Of a stretch of 64,000 bases of DNA, positions 36,493 through 45,079 are shown one piece after another. This DNA is from an uncultured Prevotellaceae bacterium (GTDB lineage Bacteria; Bacteroidota; Bacteroidia; Bacteroidales; Bacteroidaceae): the NCBI GenBank assembly GCA_900316315.1, contig ONCK01000009.1:24311-88310 (forward strand). The letters are read 5' to 3'. Under the pieces are notes generated by a model. The model made no database searches and was not told the origin of the DNA. It saw nothing but the letters and a program-made list of their open reading frames with translations. How positions within the stretch are numbered: the stretch's first letter is position 1; each line of letters starts with the position of its first letter. A program made the position numbers and the translations under genes.

Positions 36493-38727
36493 CTATTTGA
36501 GATGGTCCTCAAAGTAGCGGGTGATTTGCTCGTGGAGATGGACGCGGTCCCGGCCGAACATATTGTGCCCGTCGCCCGGGTAGGTGAGGAGGTCGGGATG
36601 CGTGCCGGCTGTCTCGCAGGCGCGGATGAAGGACAGCGTGTGTTGGGGCACGCATGTGGGGTCATTGTATCCGAAGATGACGAGCAGACGTCCCTTCAGG
36701 TTGCCTGCACGCAGGCGCAGGTTGTTAGCGTGGTAGCCTTCCGGATTGTCTTGAGGGCGGTCCATGTAGCGCTCCCCGTACATCACTTCGTAGTAGCTCC
36801 AGTCTATGACAGGCCCGCCGGCGACTCCGCATTTGAAGGTCTCGGGGTGGGTGAGCATAAGGTTGATGGTCATAAATCCTCCATAGCTCCAGCCGTGTAC
36901 GCCGAGGCGGGTGCTGTCGACATAGGGCAGGCTCTTGAGCAGGTCTACGCCGCGCATTTGGTCCTTCATCTCCTCTGTGCCTAAATGGCGGAAGATGACG
37001 TTTTCGAAGTCGCGTCCCCGTTCGCTGCTGCCGCGGTTGTCGAGCACGAAGACGACGTATCCGCGCTGCGCCATGTAGATTTCCCAGCCGCGGTAGGCGT
37101 AGCCCCAGGAGGCTAAGACGTTGCGGGCGTGGGGGCCGCCGTATACATAGACTACGGCGGGATACCGCTTGGTGGAGTCAAAGTCTGTAGGCTTGATGAG
37201 GCGATAGTAGAGGTCGGTGGTGCCGTCTGCGGCCTTGATGGTGCCGCAGGAGATGTCGGGCACCTTGTATCCGCTCCACTGGCTGTAGCTTGCGAGGAGC
37301 GTGATGCGGGTTGCGTTGCCGGTATTGACGATGTCTGTAGAGCGGGGCATACTGGGCGATGACCAGGTGTCGACCAGATGACTGCCGTCTTCGGAGAGCA
37401 TGGCGCGGTGCACTCCTTCTCCATTGTCGAGGGGAGTAGCAGTGCCGTTGTTGAGACTTACGCTGTACAGATTGTGCTGTATGGGCGATGCCCAGGTAGT
37501 ATTGACGATAATGCTGCGAGTTGCGACATTGAAGCCCAGAAAGTCGACGACGACGCCTTGGTGCCCCTCGGTGACACATCGGAGGGTGCGCCCTTCACTG
37601 AGGCTGTAGAGATAGAGATTGTCGTATCCGGACTGCTGGCTCCAGTAGACAAACTTGTCACTGTCCCATGGCAGGAAGGTCACGGGGTGCTGTGGCTCGA
37701 CGTACTTGGGATGGCTGACCTCCATGAGCTCTCTCTCGAGCTCGCCAGTCTTGGCATCAAACTCGAGGAGTCGGGCATGGTTTTGGTCGCGGTTGATATT
37801 GTAGAGCAGGATATGCTTGCTGTCGGGCGTCCAGCTGATGCAGGCATAGTATTGGTCCGTGTTGTCGCCGGTCTGAAGCCATACTGTGCGGTCGCGGCTC
37901 AGATCGTAGACGCCCATGCTCACCTTGTGGCTTGTCTCGCCGGCCATCGGGTACTTGATGGGCTGGACAGTGGCGATGCGGGTGCTGATGTCTACGAGTG
38001 GGTAGTCGGCTACCATCGACTGGTCCATACGGTAGAAGCAGAGCTTGCGGCCGTCGGGACTCCAGAAGGTACCCTTGCTGATGCCAAACTCGTCTCTGTG
38101 GACGGACTGGCCGTATACGATTTCGCGGCTGCCGTCGTGGCTGAGCTGGATAGGCTTGCGGCGGCTTGCGGCGGCGATGTAGAGATTGTCGTCTTGATTG
38201 TAGGCGAGATAGCCCGACGCACTGGAGTAGTCTTGCCAGGAGATAGGGCTGTCAAAGGTGCGGCTCTTGGTGATGCACTTGCGCTTCCAGTCGTAGGAGA
38301 AGAGGAGGCGTGAGGTGACGAAGAGGGCTTCTGTGCGTCTGACGTCGGGGAAGGCGGCGCTCTTGAGACTGAGGTCGTTGGGCACGTCGATGTGGTCGGC
38401 ACGCAGGGCATCCTTGATCTCGTGGAGCTGGAAGATCGGTGTCCAGTCGTGACGTCCGTTGAGCTGATAGCAGGTCTCGGCGTCGAGGCGCAGGAGGTTG
38501 TCGCCCCACCATACGGTCTTGAGGCTTGTGGGCTGCATGGCGGTGTAGGTCTTGCCGCCCGGGATGAGATCTTCGAGAGTAAATGATTTCTGCTGAGCTG
38601 ATATACTTGTCATACAGGTCAGGGCTACGACCGACAAGGCTAGGCGCAGCAGGTACGGAGTGCGGTTGTGCTTGGACGAGGCTTGACAGCCATTGCTGTC
38701 GGTCTGAAAGGAATAGTATTTAGTCAA
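36493..38727 (-). CDS. dpp4: Dipeptidyl peptidase IV (S9B), probable TTG start
   Basis: About 744-aa secreted serine peptidase removing X-Pro/X-Ala dipeptides. A beta-propeller (about 80-480) precedes the alpha/beta-hydrolase domain. The nucleophile is in HGWSYGGFM, the Asp in FGYNDPTCVPQH, the His in PGDGHNMFG. No suitable ATG exists. The signal sequence (YLLRLALSVVALTCMTSISAQ) lies downstream of an in-frame TTG at 38727, which overlaps the rlmL stop by 8 bp. An ATG within the signal would leave it too short. The frame is open to 38964, but that part is rlmL shadow. The n-region (about 27 residues before the hydrophobic core) is unusually long. Confidence 0.85.
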   Translation of the reverse strand: MTKYYSFQTDSNGCQASSKHNRTPYLLRLALSVVALTCMTSISAQQKSFTLEDLIPGGKTYTAMQPTSLKTVWWGDNLLRLDAETCYQLNGRHDWTPIFQLHEIKDALRADHIDVPNDLSLKSAAFPDVRRTEALFVTSRLLFSYDWKRKCITKSRTFDSPISWQDYSSASGYLAYNQDDNLYIAAASRRKPIQLSHDGSREIVYGQSVHRDEFGISKGTFWSPDGRKLCFYRMDQSMVADYPLVDISTRIATVQPIKYPMAGETSHKVSMGVYDLSRDRTVWLQTGDNTDQYYACISWTPDSKHILLYNINRDQNHARLLEFDAKTGELERELMEVSHPKYVEPQHPVTFLPWDSDKFVYWSQQSGYDNLYLYSLSEGRTLRCVTEGHQGVVVDFLGFNVATRSIIVNTTWASPIQHNLYSVSLNNGTATPLDNGEGVHRAMLSEDGSHLVDTWSSPSMPRSTDIVNTGNATRITLLASYSQWSGYKVPDISCGTIKAADGTTDLYYRLIKPTDFDSTKRYPAVVYVYGGPHARNVLASWGYAYRGWEIYMAQRGYVVFVLDNRGSSERGRDFENVIFRHLGTEEMKDQMRGVDLLKSLPYVDSTRLGVHGWSYGGFMTINLMLTHPETFKCGVAGGPVIDWSYYEVMYGERYMDRPQDNPEGYHANNLRLRAGNLKGRLLVIFGYNDPTCVPQHTLSFIRACETAGTHPDLLTYPGDGHNMFGRDRVHLHEQITRYFEDHLK

Positions 38728-40261
38728 AGTGGCGTCCTCCCTTGTTAGGCTTAAAGTCTTTGCGGTCCTTGTAACTGCCGTATTTCTTGCCGCCTCCCTT
38801 GTCAAAGTTGCGGTGAGAGTCGTGAGCAGGGCTGTAGCCGCGGTCGCTGTGACGGGGACCGGAGCTATGGCGCGGCGCCTGATCGCTGTCAGAGCCGTGA
38901 TTGTCGCTACTGTCGTAGTCATTGTAACGCGCCTTGCGGGCCTGACGCTGCTCATTGCTGACAAACTGGCGATGGCGTCTCAGTATGTAGTCAGGTATCT
39001 CGCTATCTATGTCGTCGCGGTCGTCGCGCTGAGGCTTGTAGTCGCGATGAGGCTTGAGACGCTTGCGCTGTGCGTTGCGCTGGCGCTCTTCGTCGGTCTT
39101 GAGCTCGCCTCCCTCTGCACGGTACTTGTCGAGCTGCCCGCTGAAGATGGTGTACTTGTTGAAGAGGCAGTTGAGTGAACCATTGTAGAGCGAGATCTTG
39201 AGGCTGGGCTTGAGACCTATCTGAGCAAAAGTCTCCTCGCGGAAGCCGATGATCCAGGCGTCGCCCCCGACAAACTGATGCTTGAGGCGCTCGCCCAGTG
39301 TATGGTAGAGACCGAGCAGATTGGGGCTGCTGATACGTTCTCCGTAGGGAGGATTGGTGACGATGATGCTCTTCTGGGCGGGCTGGGTAAATTTCTGGAT
39401 GGGTTGCACAGCGAGCGTGATATCGTTGGTGAGGCCCGCGGCCTTGACGTTGGCCGAGGCGGCGGCGATGGCGCTTGCGTCGATGTCGTATCCGTAGATA
39501 TGGTGCTCAAATGGCCGCTCTTTGGAGTCATCATTGTAGATGCGCTCGAGGAGTTGCGGGTCGAAGTCCTGCCATTTTTCAAATGCGTAGTGCTGTCTGA
39601 AGACGCCGGGTGCTATATTGCGTGCGATGAGGCCCGCCTCTATCAGCAGGGTGCCGCTGCCGCACATCGGGTCGATGAAGTCGCACTCCCCCTTCCAGCC
39701 TGTCATCAGTATCATGGCAGCTGCGAGTACCTCGTTGAGAGGGCTTTCGACGGTGGCTTGGCGGTAGCCGCGCTTGTGGAGACTCTCGCCCGACGAGTCG
39801 AGGCTCAGGGTGCAGTCGGTCTCGGAGATATGCATATTGAAGCGAATGTCCGGGCTTGCGACGCTTATGTTGGGGCGCTTGCCGGTCTTCTCGCGGAAGT
39901 AGTCGACGATGGCGTCCTTGACTTTGTAAGATACAAACTTGGAGTTGCGGAAGTCTTCGCTATAGACCACAGAGTCTACGGCGAAGGTCGTATCCAGTTG
40001 CAGGTAGTTGGTCCACTCGATCTGCTTGACGGCGTCGTAGACTTCGTCGGCGGTAGATGCTTTGAATGTAGCTATGGGCTTGAGGATGCGGATAGCCGTG
40101 CGCAGCTCAAAGTTGGCGCGGTACATCATTTCCAGGTCGCCTTTGAAGTAGACGACGCGGTTGCCTCTGGTGACGTCCTCAGCTCCCAGCTGAGTAAGCT
40201 CTTGGGCCAATACTTCCTCTAGTCCTTGGAAAGTTTTGGCGATGAGTTGTGTTTTTTCCAT
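38720..40261 (-). CDS. rlmL: 23S rRNA (guanine-N2) methyltransferase, RlmL-type, with basic disordered tail
   Basis: 513 aa. An N-terminal ferredoxin-like plus THUMP region (about 1-155), then a class I methyltransferase domain with DPMCGSGTLLIEA (SAM-binding) and the catalytic TNPPYGER. The family in enteric bacteria (RlmKL) has a second RlmK half that is missing here. From about residue 395 the chain becomes a ~115-residue charged, low-complexity tail (RQRNAQRKRLKPHRDYK..., DKGGGKKYGSYKDRKD), likely disordered and RNA-binding. It follows epsC by 54 bp. Confidence 0.85.
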   Translation of the reverse strand: MEKTQLIAKTFQGLEEVLAQELTQLGAEDVTRGNRVVYFKGDLEMMYRANFELRTAIRILKPIATFKASTADEVYDAVKQIEWTNYLQLDTTFAVDSVVYSEDFRNSKFVSYKVKDAIVDYFREKTGKRPNISVASPDIRFNMHISETDCTLSLDSSGESLHKRGYRQATVESPLNEVLAAAMILMTGWKGECDFIDPMCGSGTLLIEAGLIARNIAPGVFRQHYAFEKWQDFDPQLLERIYNDDSKERPFEHHIYGYDIDASAIAAASANVKAAGLTNDITLAVQPIQKFTQPAQKSIIVTNPPYGERISSPNLLGLYHTLGERLKHQFVGGDAWIIGFREETFAQIGLKPSLKISLYNGSLNCLFNKYTIFSGQLDKYRAEGGELKTDEERQRNAQRKRLKPHRDYKPQRDDRDDIDSEIPDYILRRHRQFVSNEQRQARKARYNDYDSSDNHGSDSDQAPRHSSGPRHSDRGYSPAHDSHRNFDKGGGKKYGSYKDRKDFKPNKGGRHFD

Positions 40262-40315
40262 TGAGGATTTTTGCGGACTCAGTCCGAGATTGGTTTGTAT
40301 GTATGTTTTGGCTTG

Positions 40316-41215
40316 TTATTTCCTGTATTGGACCACCCTTGTGCCGGCCGGCACGTCCTCGGTCACCCATAGGTTGCCACCCACGATAGCTCCCTTGCCG
40401 ATCGTGATACGTCCAAGTATTGTAGCGTTGGAGTAGACGATGACGTCGTCCTCGAGGATAGGGTGACGCGGTATGCCCTTGATGGGATGCCCCTGGTCGT
40501 CGAGTGGGAAGCTGCGGGCGCCGAGTGTGACGCCCTGGTAGAGTTTTACATTGTTGCCGATGATACATGTGGCGCCGATGACGACACCTGTGCCGTGGTC
40601 GACGGTGAAGTGATGGCCGATGGTGGCTCCCGGATGTATGTCGATGCCGGTCTCGCTGTGGGCCATCTCAGTCAGCATGCGCGGGATGAGAGGTACGTGG
40701 AGCATGTAGAGCTCGTGAGCCAAGCGGTAGTTGATCAGTGTCTTGATGATGGGATAGCAGCTGATCACTTCGCCGTAGTCTGTCGCCGCGGGGTCGCCGT
40801 TGAAGGCCGCCACGACGTCTGTCTCGAGCGTCTTGCGCAGGCGCGGCAGAGACTCTATGATGTAGGATGCGATATCTTGGGCTTTGGCAAAAAAAGGATC
40901 GTTGCTCTCGCCCTCAGCCGTCTTGGTACAGAAGCAGAGTCCGGCGGCAATCTGCTTGACCAGCAAGTTGTACAGACTCTCAACCTGCACGCCCATCGTG
41001 TACTTGAGCGTGGACTGACTGATACAGTTGCGCCCGTAAAAGCCTGGGAAGAATATGGCCCTGCACAAGTCTATGATATCCTTGAGCACGCTTGCACTGG
41101 GCAACGGGTCGCTGTCTCTGTACTCATGAAAGAAGCCCTGTCGCTGCATCCCCGTGCAATCGGAGAGTGAGTCGACGACTTGGCCAAATAAGTCGGGTTG
41201 CTGAGTTGATTTCAT
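40316..41215 (-). CDS. epsC: Serine O-acetyltransferase, EpsC type
   Basis: 299-aa cytoplasmic enzyme making O-acetylserine for cysteine synthesis. An N-terminal helical domain precedes a left-handed beta-helix of hexapeptide repeats. GIDIHPGATIGHHFTVDHGTGVVIG (quoted only to locate it; catalytic His-Asp pair in DHGTG) and GVTLGARSFP are SAT signatures. ATG 41215 is chosen over the upstream in-frame start (41275) because the promoter element lies at 41273-41280. No cysK is adjacent. Confidence 0.88.
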   Translation of the reverse strand: MKSTQQPDLFGQVVDSLSDCTGMQRQGFFHEYRDSDPLPSASVLKDIIDLCRAIFFPGFYGRNCISQSTLKYTMGVQVESLYNLLVKQIAAGLCFCTKTAEGESNDPFFAKAQDIASYIIESLPRLRKTLETDVVAAFNGDPAATDYGEVISCYPIIKTLINYRLAHELYMLHVPLIPRMLTEMAHSETGIDIHPGATIGHHFTVDHGTGVVIGATCIIGNNVKLYQGVTLGARSFPLDDQGHPIKGIPRHPILEDDVIVYSNATILGRITIGKGAIVGGNLWVTEDVPAGTRVVQYRK

Positions 41216-41272
41216 TAGGCTGAAGGGGCCTGAAGTCCCTTTGATGAGATACCGATATTGGATTTCATACCG

Positions 41273-41303
41273 CAAAGGTACGATTTATCCGTAACATACC
41301 AAT
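41273..41303 (-). promoter_or_regulatory. epsC operon promoter
   Basis: On the minus strand ATTG (41303-41300), 19 nt, then TACCTTTG (41280-41273); the -7 element is exact and the -33 element matches 3 of 4. It fixes the epsC start downstream of it. Confidence 0.65.
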
Positions 41304-42310
41304 TCTTTGACGGCAAAAAACAGCAATTGCTGCATACGGCTGCCGAGGGGATGACTGCTGTGTGCGGCCGGAGCACATCAGCGCTGTTCCGGACAGTATC
41401 GCTGAGCAGTCTGGATGGCGACGGGATGCTTGTGGTGCGTCTTCAGGTGAGTCTGTAGATGGATCGGCCGGTCGGTTGGTCCGCCAGATGGCTGTTGTAC
41501 CCTTGGAGGCCTTGCCATACGGCTGTCGGTACTTGCTGTCGGAGGGGGAATATGGGGGCTACCGAGGAGGCGGAGGGCGTGGGCGCGTAGGGTAGGCCGC
41601 CCGCTGTCGTCTTGCAGGGACGATGACTGGTGGGGTATGAGGATTGTTGGGACGGTGCAGGCGGCGTGGATAGGGGGAGAGCGTCGGCAGAACTTCCACA
41701 AGCGCTCTGTGGCGCAATCGTCGCCCAACTTCTGCCTGCAAGTCACCCTGCCTGATCAGCTATATGCCTTGTGCGATATGCAAGGTCCGATGTTTTTAAA
41801 ACAAGGTCGGATGTAGTTTAAACTAAGTCCGATGTAGTTTAAACTGGAAGGCGAGTTGTTAGTGCCTGTAAGCCAGCAAGTTGCAAGAAGGCCTGAGACT
41901 GGTCGGATTTTATTGGAAATCAGACAGATAGATTTTCTTTCTATCTGTAATCAGGTATGTGCGGATCCCTCTTGTCGGGCAGAGTGTCTGCAGGGTAAGG
42001 CTGTCTCGTACAGCTGCGCTGCGGAGAGCGGTGTCTGGGAGGCTCGGAGGCTGGTGGGACAGCCTGCCTGCATGTAGCTTTGAGGGCGTAGGGGCAAGAC
42101 GGCGGCTGATAGTGGAGGATAAAGCGGAGCGGGTAGGCTGTACGATGGCTCCTGACGGGGGCGGCATCGCAAGGGCTGACGAGGCCATCGCAGGTGCAGA
42201 CCTTGAGTAGTGAGGCAGCCTGTTGCGCTGCGGAGGCTGCGTCTTCGCGGCGGGGCCGTGGCCGCAATCCCTATGACCGCCTGTAGACTAGCGGGGCTGT
42301 CGTAGACGTG
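41304..42310. other. Intergenic region with partial element
   Basis: About 1 kb with many short overlapping frames, none with a recognisable family. Repeat units lie at 41778-41861 and element flank to about 41925. The remainder is unassigned. Confidence 0.55.
41778..41925 (-). repeat. Four 21-bp units plus partial element, reverse orientation
   Basis: Units at 41778, 41799, 41820 and 41841. The 41799 unit (AAACAAGGTCGGATGTAG then TTT) equals the family consensus, and the 41820 unit differs only in its centre (TAAGTCCGAT). Then ACTGGAAGGCGAGTTGTTA and TTTTATTGGAAATCAG continue the similarity to the full elements to about 41925. Confidence 0.8.
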
Positions 42311-43777
42311 CTATCCCTTGCGGAAGTATTTGCCGACGATGGGGAGGTCACGCAATGGCAAGTCGTGGTAGATGATATGGGCGACAAAGGCAAGGATGAG
42401 CAGCGTGTTGAGTCCCAGACGCAGGGGAGTAGGCCACGACTTGGGCATCCATAGCATGAGAGCGGTAAATAGTGCCGCGATGAAGACGTATGTGAAGATG
42501 CTCTTGAGAGGGTATGCGATGGGGTAGTGACGCTGTCCGACGAAGTAACTGAGCAGCATGGATGTGCCGTAGCCTGCTACGCCCGCCCAGGCACATGCCA
42601 TGTATCCATATCGCGGGATGAAGATCACATTGCACGCGATGAGGACGGCACAACCAGCTCCGGAAAACCAAGCTCCCCATATCGTGCGGTCTATCAGCTT
42701 GTACCAGAAGGACAGATTGAAATATACGCCCATCAAGATCTCGGCTGCCATGACGATAGGCACGACGCGTAGGCCCTCCCAGTAGTCTTGTCCGATGAGA
42801 TGCTTGAGGATGTCGAGATAGCCGCAGACGCAGAGAAAAGCCAGTAGCGTGAAGATGACAAAGTATTTCATTGCGGCGGCGTAGGTCTGGCGGCTGTCCT
42901 TATCGCGCGCCTTGCCAAAGACAAAAGGCTCGTAGGCGTAGCGAAAGGCTTGGGTAATCATCGCCATAATCATGGCTATTTTGGCGCACGCACCGTAGAT
43001 ACCAAGTTCTATATGCCCTTGGTGGGTCGGCTTGACGAGAGGGTAGAGTATCTTGTCGGCGGTCTGGTTGAGGATGCCGGCGATACCGAGTACGAGGATG
43101 GGCCATGCGTAGGAGAGCATGCGCTTGAGCAGCGGTCGGTCGAGCTGCCATCGGAAGCCGGTCAGCTCGCGGTAGAGGAAGAGGGTCATCAGTGCTGACA
43201 CGGCACAGTTGATGTAGAATACATAGCCGACGTCGTAGGTCATCGAGGGTTGCAGCTTGGGCAGGAGGAGGAAGTAGCCGATGTTGAGGCCGATGAGCAG
43301 GAAGATGTTGAGGAGCTTGAGCGCCGCAAACTTGATGGGTCGCTTCTTGTAGCGGAGGTAGGCGTACGGGATGCACTGAAATGCGTCGATGGCGGCACAT
43401 AGAGCCATCGCGGCGACGTATTGGGGATGCTCATCGTAGCCCATGAGATGCGAGATGGGACTTATGCCGGTCAGCACCAGTACTACAAATATGAGGGCCA
43501 CGCTGCCTACAGCGATGAGCGTAGTAGAGTAGACGCGCATGGGATGGGCATCCTCCTTGTTGACGAAGCGGAAGAATGTAGTCTCCATGCCAAAGGTGAG
43601 AATGACGAGCAGCAGGGCGGTGTAGGCATATAGATTGGTGATGATGCCGTAGCCTCCGCTCGCGGCCGAGAGCTTGAAAGTGTAGAGCGGGACGAGGAGA
43701 TAGTTGAGGAAACGTCCGATGATACTACTCAGACCATATATTGCCGTATCCTTGGCGAGGTTTTTCAGATTGGCCAT
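42311..43777 (-). CDS. Polysaccharide/lipid-linked oligosaccharide flippase (Wzx/PST, MOP superfamily)
   Basis: 488-aa protein with about 14 hydrophobic segments. The opening LAKDTAIYGLSSIIGRFLNYLLVPLYTF (partly quoted family start) and the internal pattern MLSYAWPILVLGIAGILNQTADK are typical of O-antigen/exopolysaccharide flippases, which move undecaprenyl-linked glycans to the periplasmic side. No glycosyltransferase cluster is adjacent. It follows the SpmA-SpmB fusion by 57 bp as the last gene of the run. Confidence 0.8.
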   Translation of the reverse strand: MANLKNLAKDTAIYGLSSIIGRFLNYLLVPLYTFKLSAASGGYGIITNLYAYTALLLVILTFGMETTFFRFVNKEDAHPMRVYSTTLIAVGSVALIFVVLVLTGISPISHLMGYDEHPQYVAAMALCAAIDAFQCIPYAYLRYKKRPIKFAALKLLNIFLLIGLNIGYFLLLPKLQPSMTYDVGYVFYINCAVSALMTLFLYRELTGFRWQLDRPLLKRMLSYAWPILVLGIAGILNQTADKILYPLVKPTHQGHIELGIYGACAKIAMIMAMITQAFRYAYEPFVFGKARDKDSRQTYAAAMKYFVIFTLLAFLCVCGYLDILKHLIGQDYWEGLRVVPIVMAAEILMGVYFNLSFWYKLIDRTIWGAWFSGAGCAVLIACNVIFIPRYGYMACAWAGVAGYGTSMLLSYFVGQRHYPIAYPLKSIFTYVFIAALFTALMLWMPKSWPTPLRLGLNTLLILAFVAHIIYHDLPLRDLPIVGKYFRKG

Positions 43778-43834
43778 CTTGTATAGATTGTATGTGACAG
43801 AATTATGATGAAGTCAAATCCCGGAGCTGTAGCT

Positions 43835-45067
43835 TCAGGAGAAGAAGAGGTAAGCCATGAGGATGGCCGCCAGCGTACCGGCAAAGTCGGCCGCAAGTCC
43901 GCAGCCCACGGCATGGCGCGTCTTGCTGATATTGACAGATCCGAAGTAGACGGCCAGAATGTAGAATGTGGTGTCTGTACTTCCCTGGAGCAGACAGCAG
44001 AGGTGGCCTACGAAGGAGTCAGCCCCGTAAGTCATCATCTCGTCGACCATCATGCCGCGGCTGCCGCTGCCGCTGAGCGGCTTCATGAGCGCTGTAGGCA
44101 GTGCGTCGACCCAGTCTGTAGGCAGGCCCAGCACACCTACGCCCCAGCGCATGCCGTCTACCAGCCAGTCCATCGCTCCGCTGGCCCTGAAGACTCCGAT
44201 GCCCACGAGCATAGCTACGAGGAAGGGGATGATACGTACCGCCGTCTGAAATCCCTCCTTGGCTCCGTCGACAAAGGCATTGTACACATTGATCTTGCGT
44301 CGGAAGCCGGACCATAGAAATCCGATGATGACGGTAAAGAGCAGCACATTGGCCGACGTGGAGGCTACCTTGCCCATCGTCTCGCGGTCCATCTGGCTGA
44401 AGCCCCAGACGACGACGGACAGAAATAGGAGAATGGCGCCCAGGCCTAGGATCAGCGTGCGGTCGAGCAGGTTGATGTGCTGCACAAGGGCCGTCACAAT
44501 GATACCGACCAGGGTGGCAATGGTAGTGGCCAGGAGGATGGGGATGAAGATGTCGGTCGGCTGAGCCGCACCGCACTGGGCGCGATAGACCATCACGCCT
44601 ACGGGGATGAGACAGAGACCGCTGGTATTGAGTACCAGAAACATGATCATCGGATTGGAGGCAGTATCCTTCTTGGGATTGAGACTCTGTAGTCCCTCCA
44701 TCGCCTTGAGTCCCAGTGGGGTGGCGGCATTGTCGAGTCCCAGCATGTTGGCGGCAAAATTCATAAAGATGTTGCCGTAGACGGGATGGTTCTTGGGGAT
44801 ATCAGGAAAGAGCTTGCAGAAGAAGGGACTGAGCCAGCGCGAAAAGGTGTTGATGATGCCGCCGCGCTCTCCGATCTTCATAATGCCCAGCCAGAAGGCC
44901 AGTACACCGGTAAGGCCCAGAGAGATCTCAAAGGCTGTCTTTGCGCTACTGAAGGTGGAGTTCATCATATCCGGGAAGACTTGGGTGTCGCCCAGAAACA
45001 CGAGCTTGATGGCGCCGATCAGAAATGCGACGAAGAAGAAGGCCAGCCAGATGTAATTGAGTGCCAT
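43835..45067 (-). CDS. SpmA-SpmB fusion (tandem Gate/nucleoside-recognition domains)
   Basis: 410-aa membrane protein. The first half (about 1-195; NIFMNFAANMLGLDNAATPLGLKAM, SNPMIMFLVLNTSGLCLIP) matches SpmA, and the second half (about 215-410; GAKEGFQTAVRIIPFLVAMLVGIG, GSTDTTFYILAVYFGSV) matches SpmB. Quoted segments are trimmed landmarks. In Bacillus the two are separate spore-maturation genes. In non-sporing Bacteroidetes the fused form exists but its substrate is unknown. It starts 12 bp after the MATE gene. Confidence 0.83.
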   Translation of the reverse strand: MALNYIWLAFFFVAFLIGAIKLVFLGDTQVFPDMMNSTFSSAKTAFEISLGLTGVLAFWLGIMKIGERGGIINTFSRWLSPFFCKLFPDIPKNHPVYGNIFMNFAANMLGLDNAATPLGLKAMEGLQSLNPKKDTASNPMIMFLVLNTSGLCLIPVGVMVYRAQCGAAQPTDIFIPILLATTIATLVGIIVTALVQHINLLDRTLILGLGAILLFLSVVVWGFSQMDRETMGKVASTSANVLLFTVIIGFLWSGFRRKINVYNAFVDGAKEGFQTAVRIIPFLVAMLVGIGVFRASGAMDWLVDGMRWGVGVLGLPTDWVDALPTALMKPLSGSGSRGMMVDEMMTYGADSFVGHLCCLLQGSTDTTFYILAVYFGSVNISKTRHAVGCGLAADFAGTLAAILMAYLFFS

Positions 45068-45079
45068 ACTATATAGGTT

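Noticed and set aside
38728..38964. DPP IV extension to 38964
   Set aside because: This part is the out-of-frame shadow of the rlmL C-terminal tail and precedes the signal peptide.
41378..42267. Several overlapping short frames in the epsC-flippase gap
   Set aside because: Frames overlap on both strands with Pro/Arg/Ser-rich translations and no motif; part of the region is repeat.
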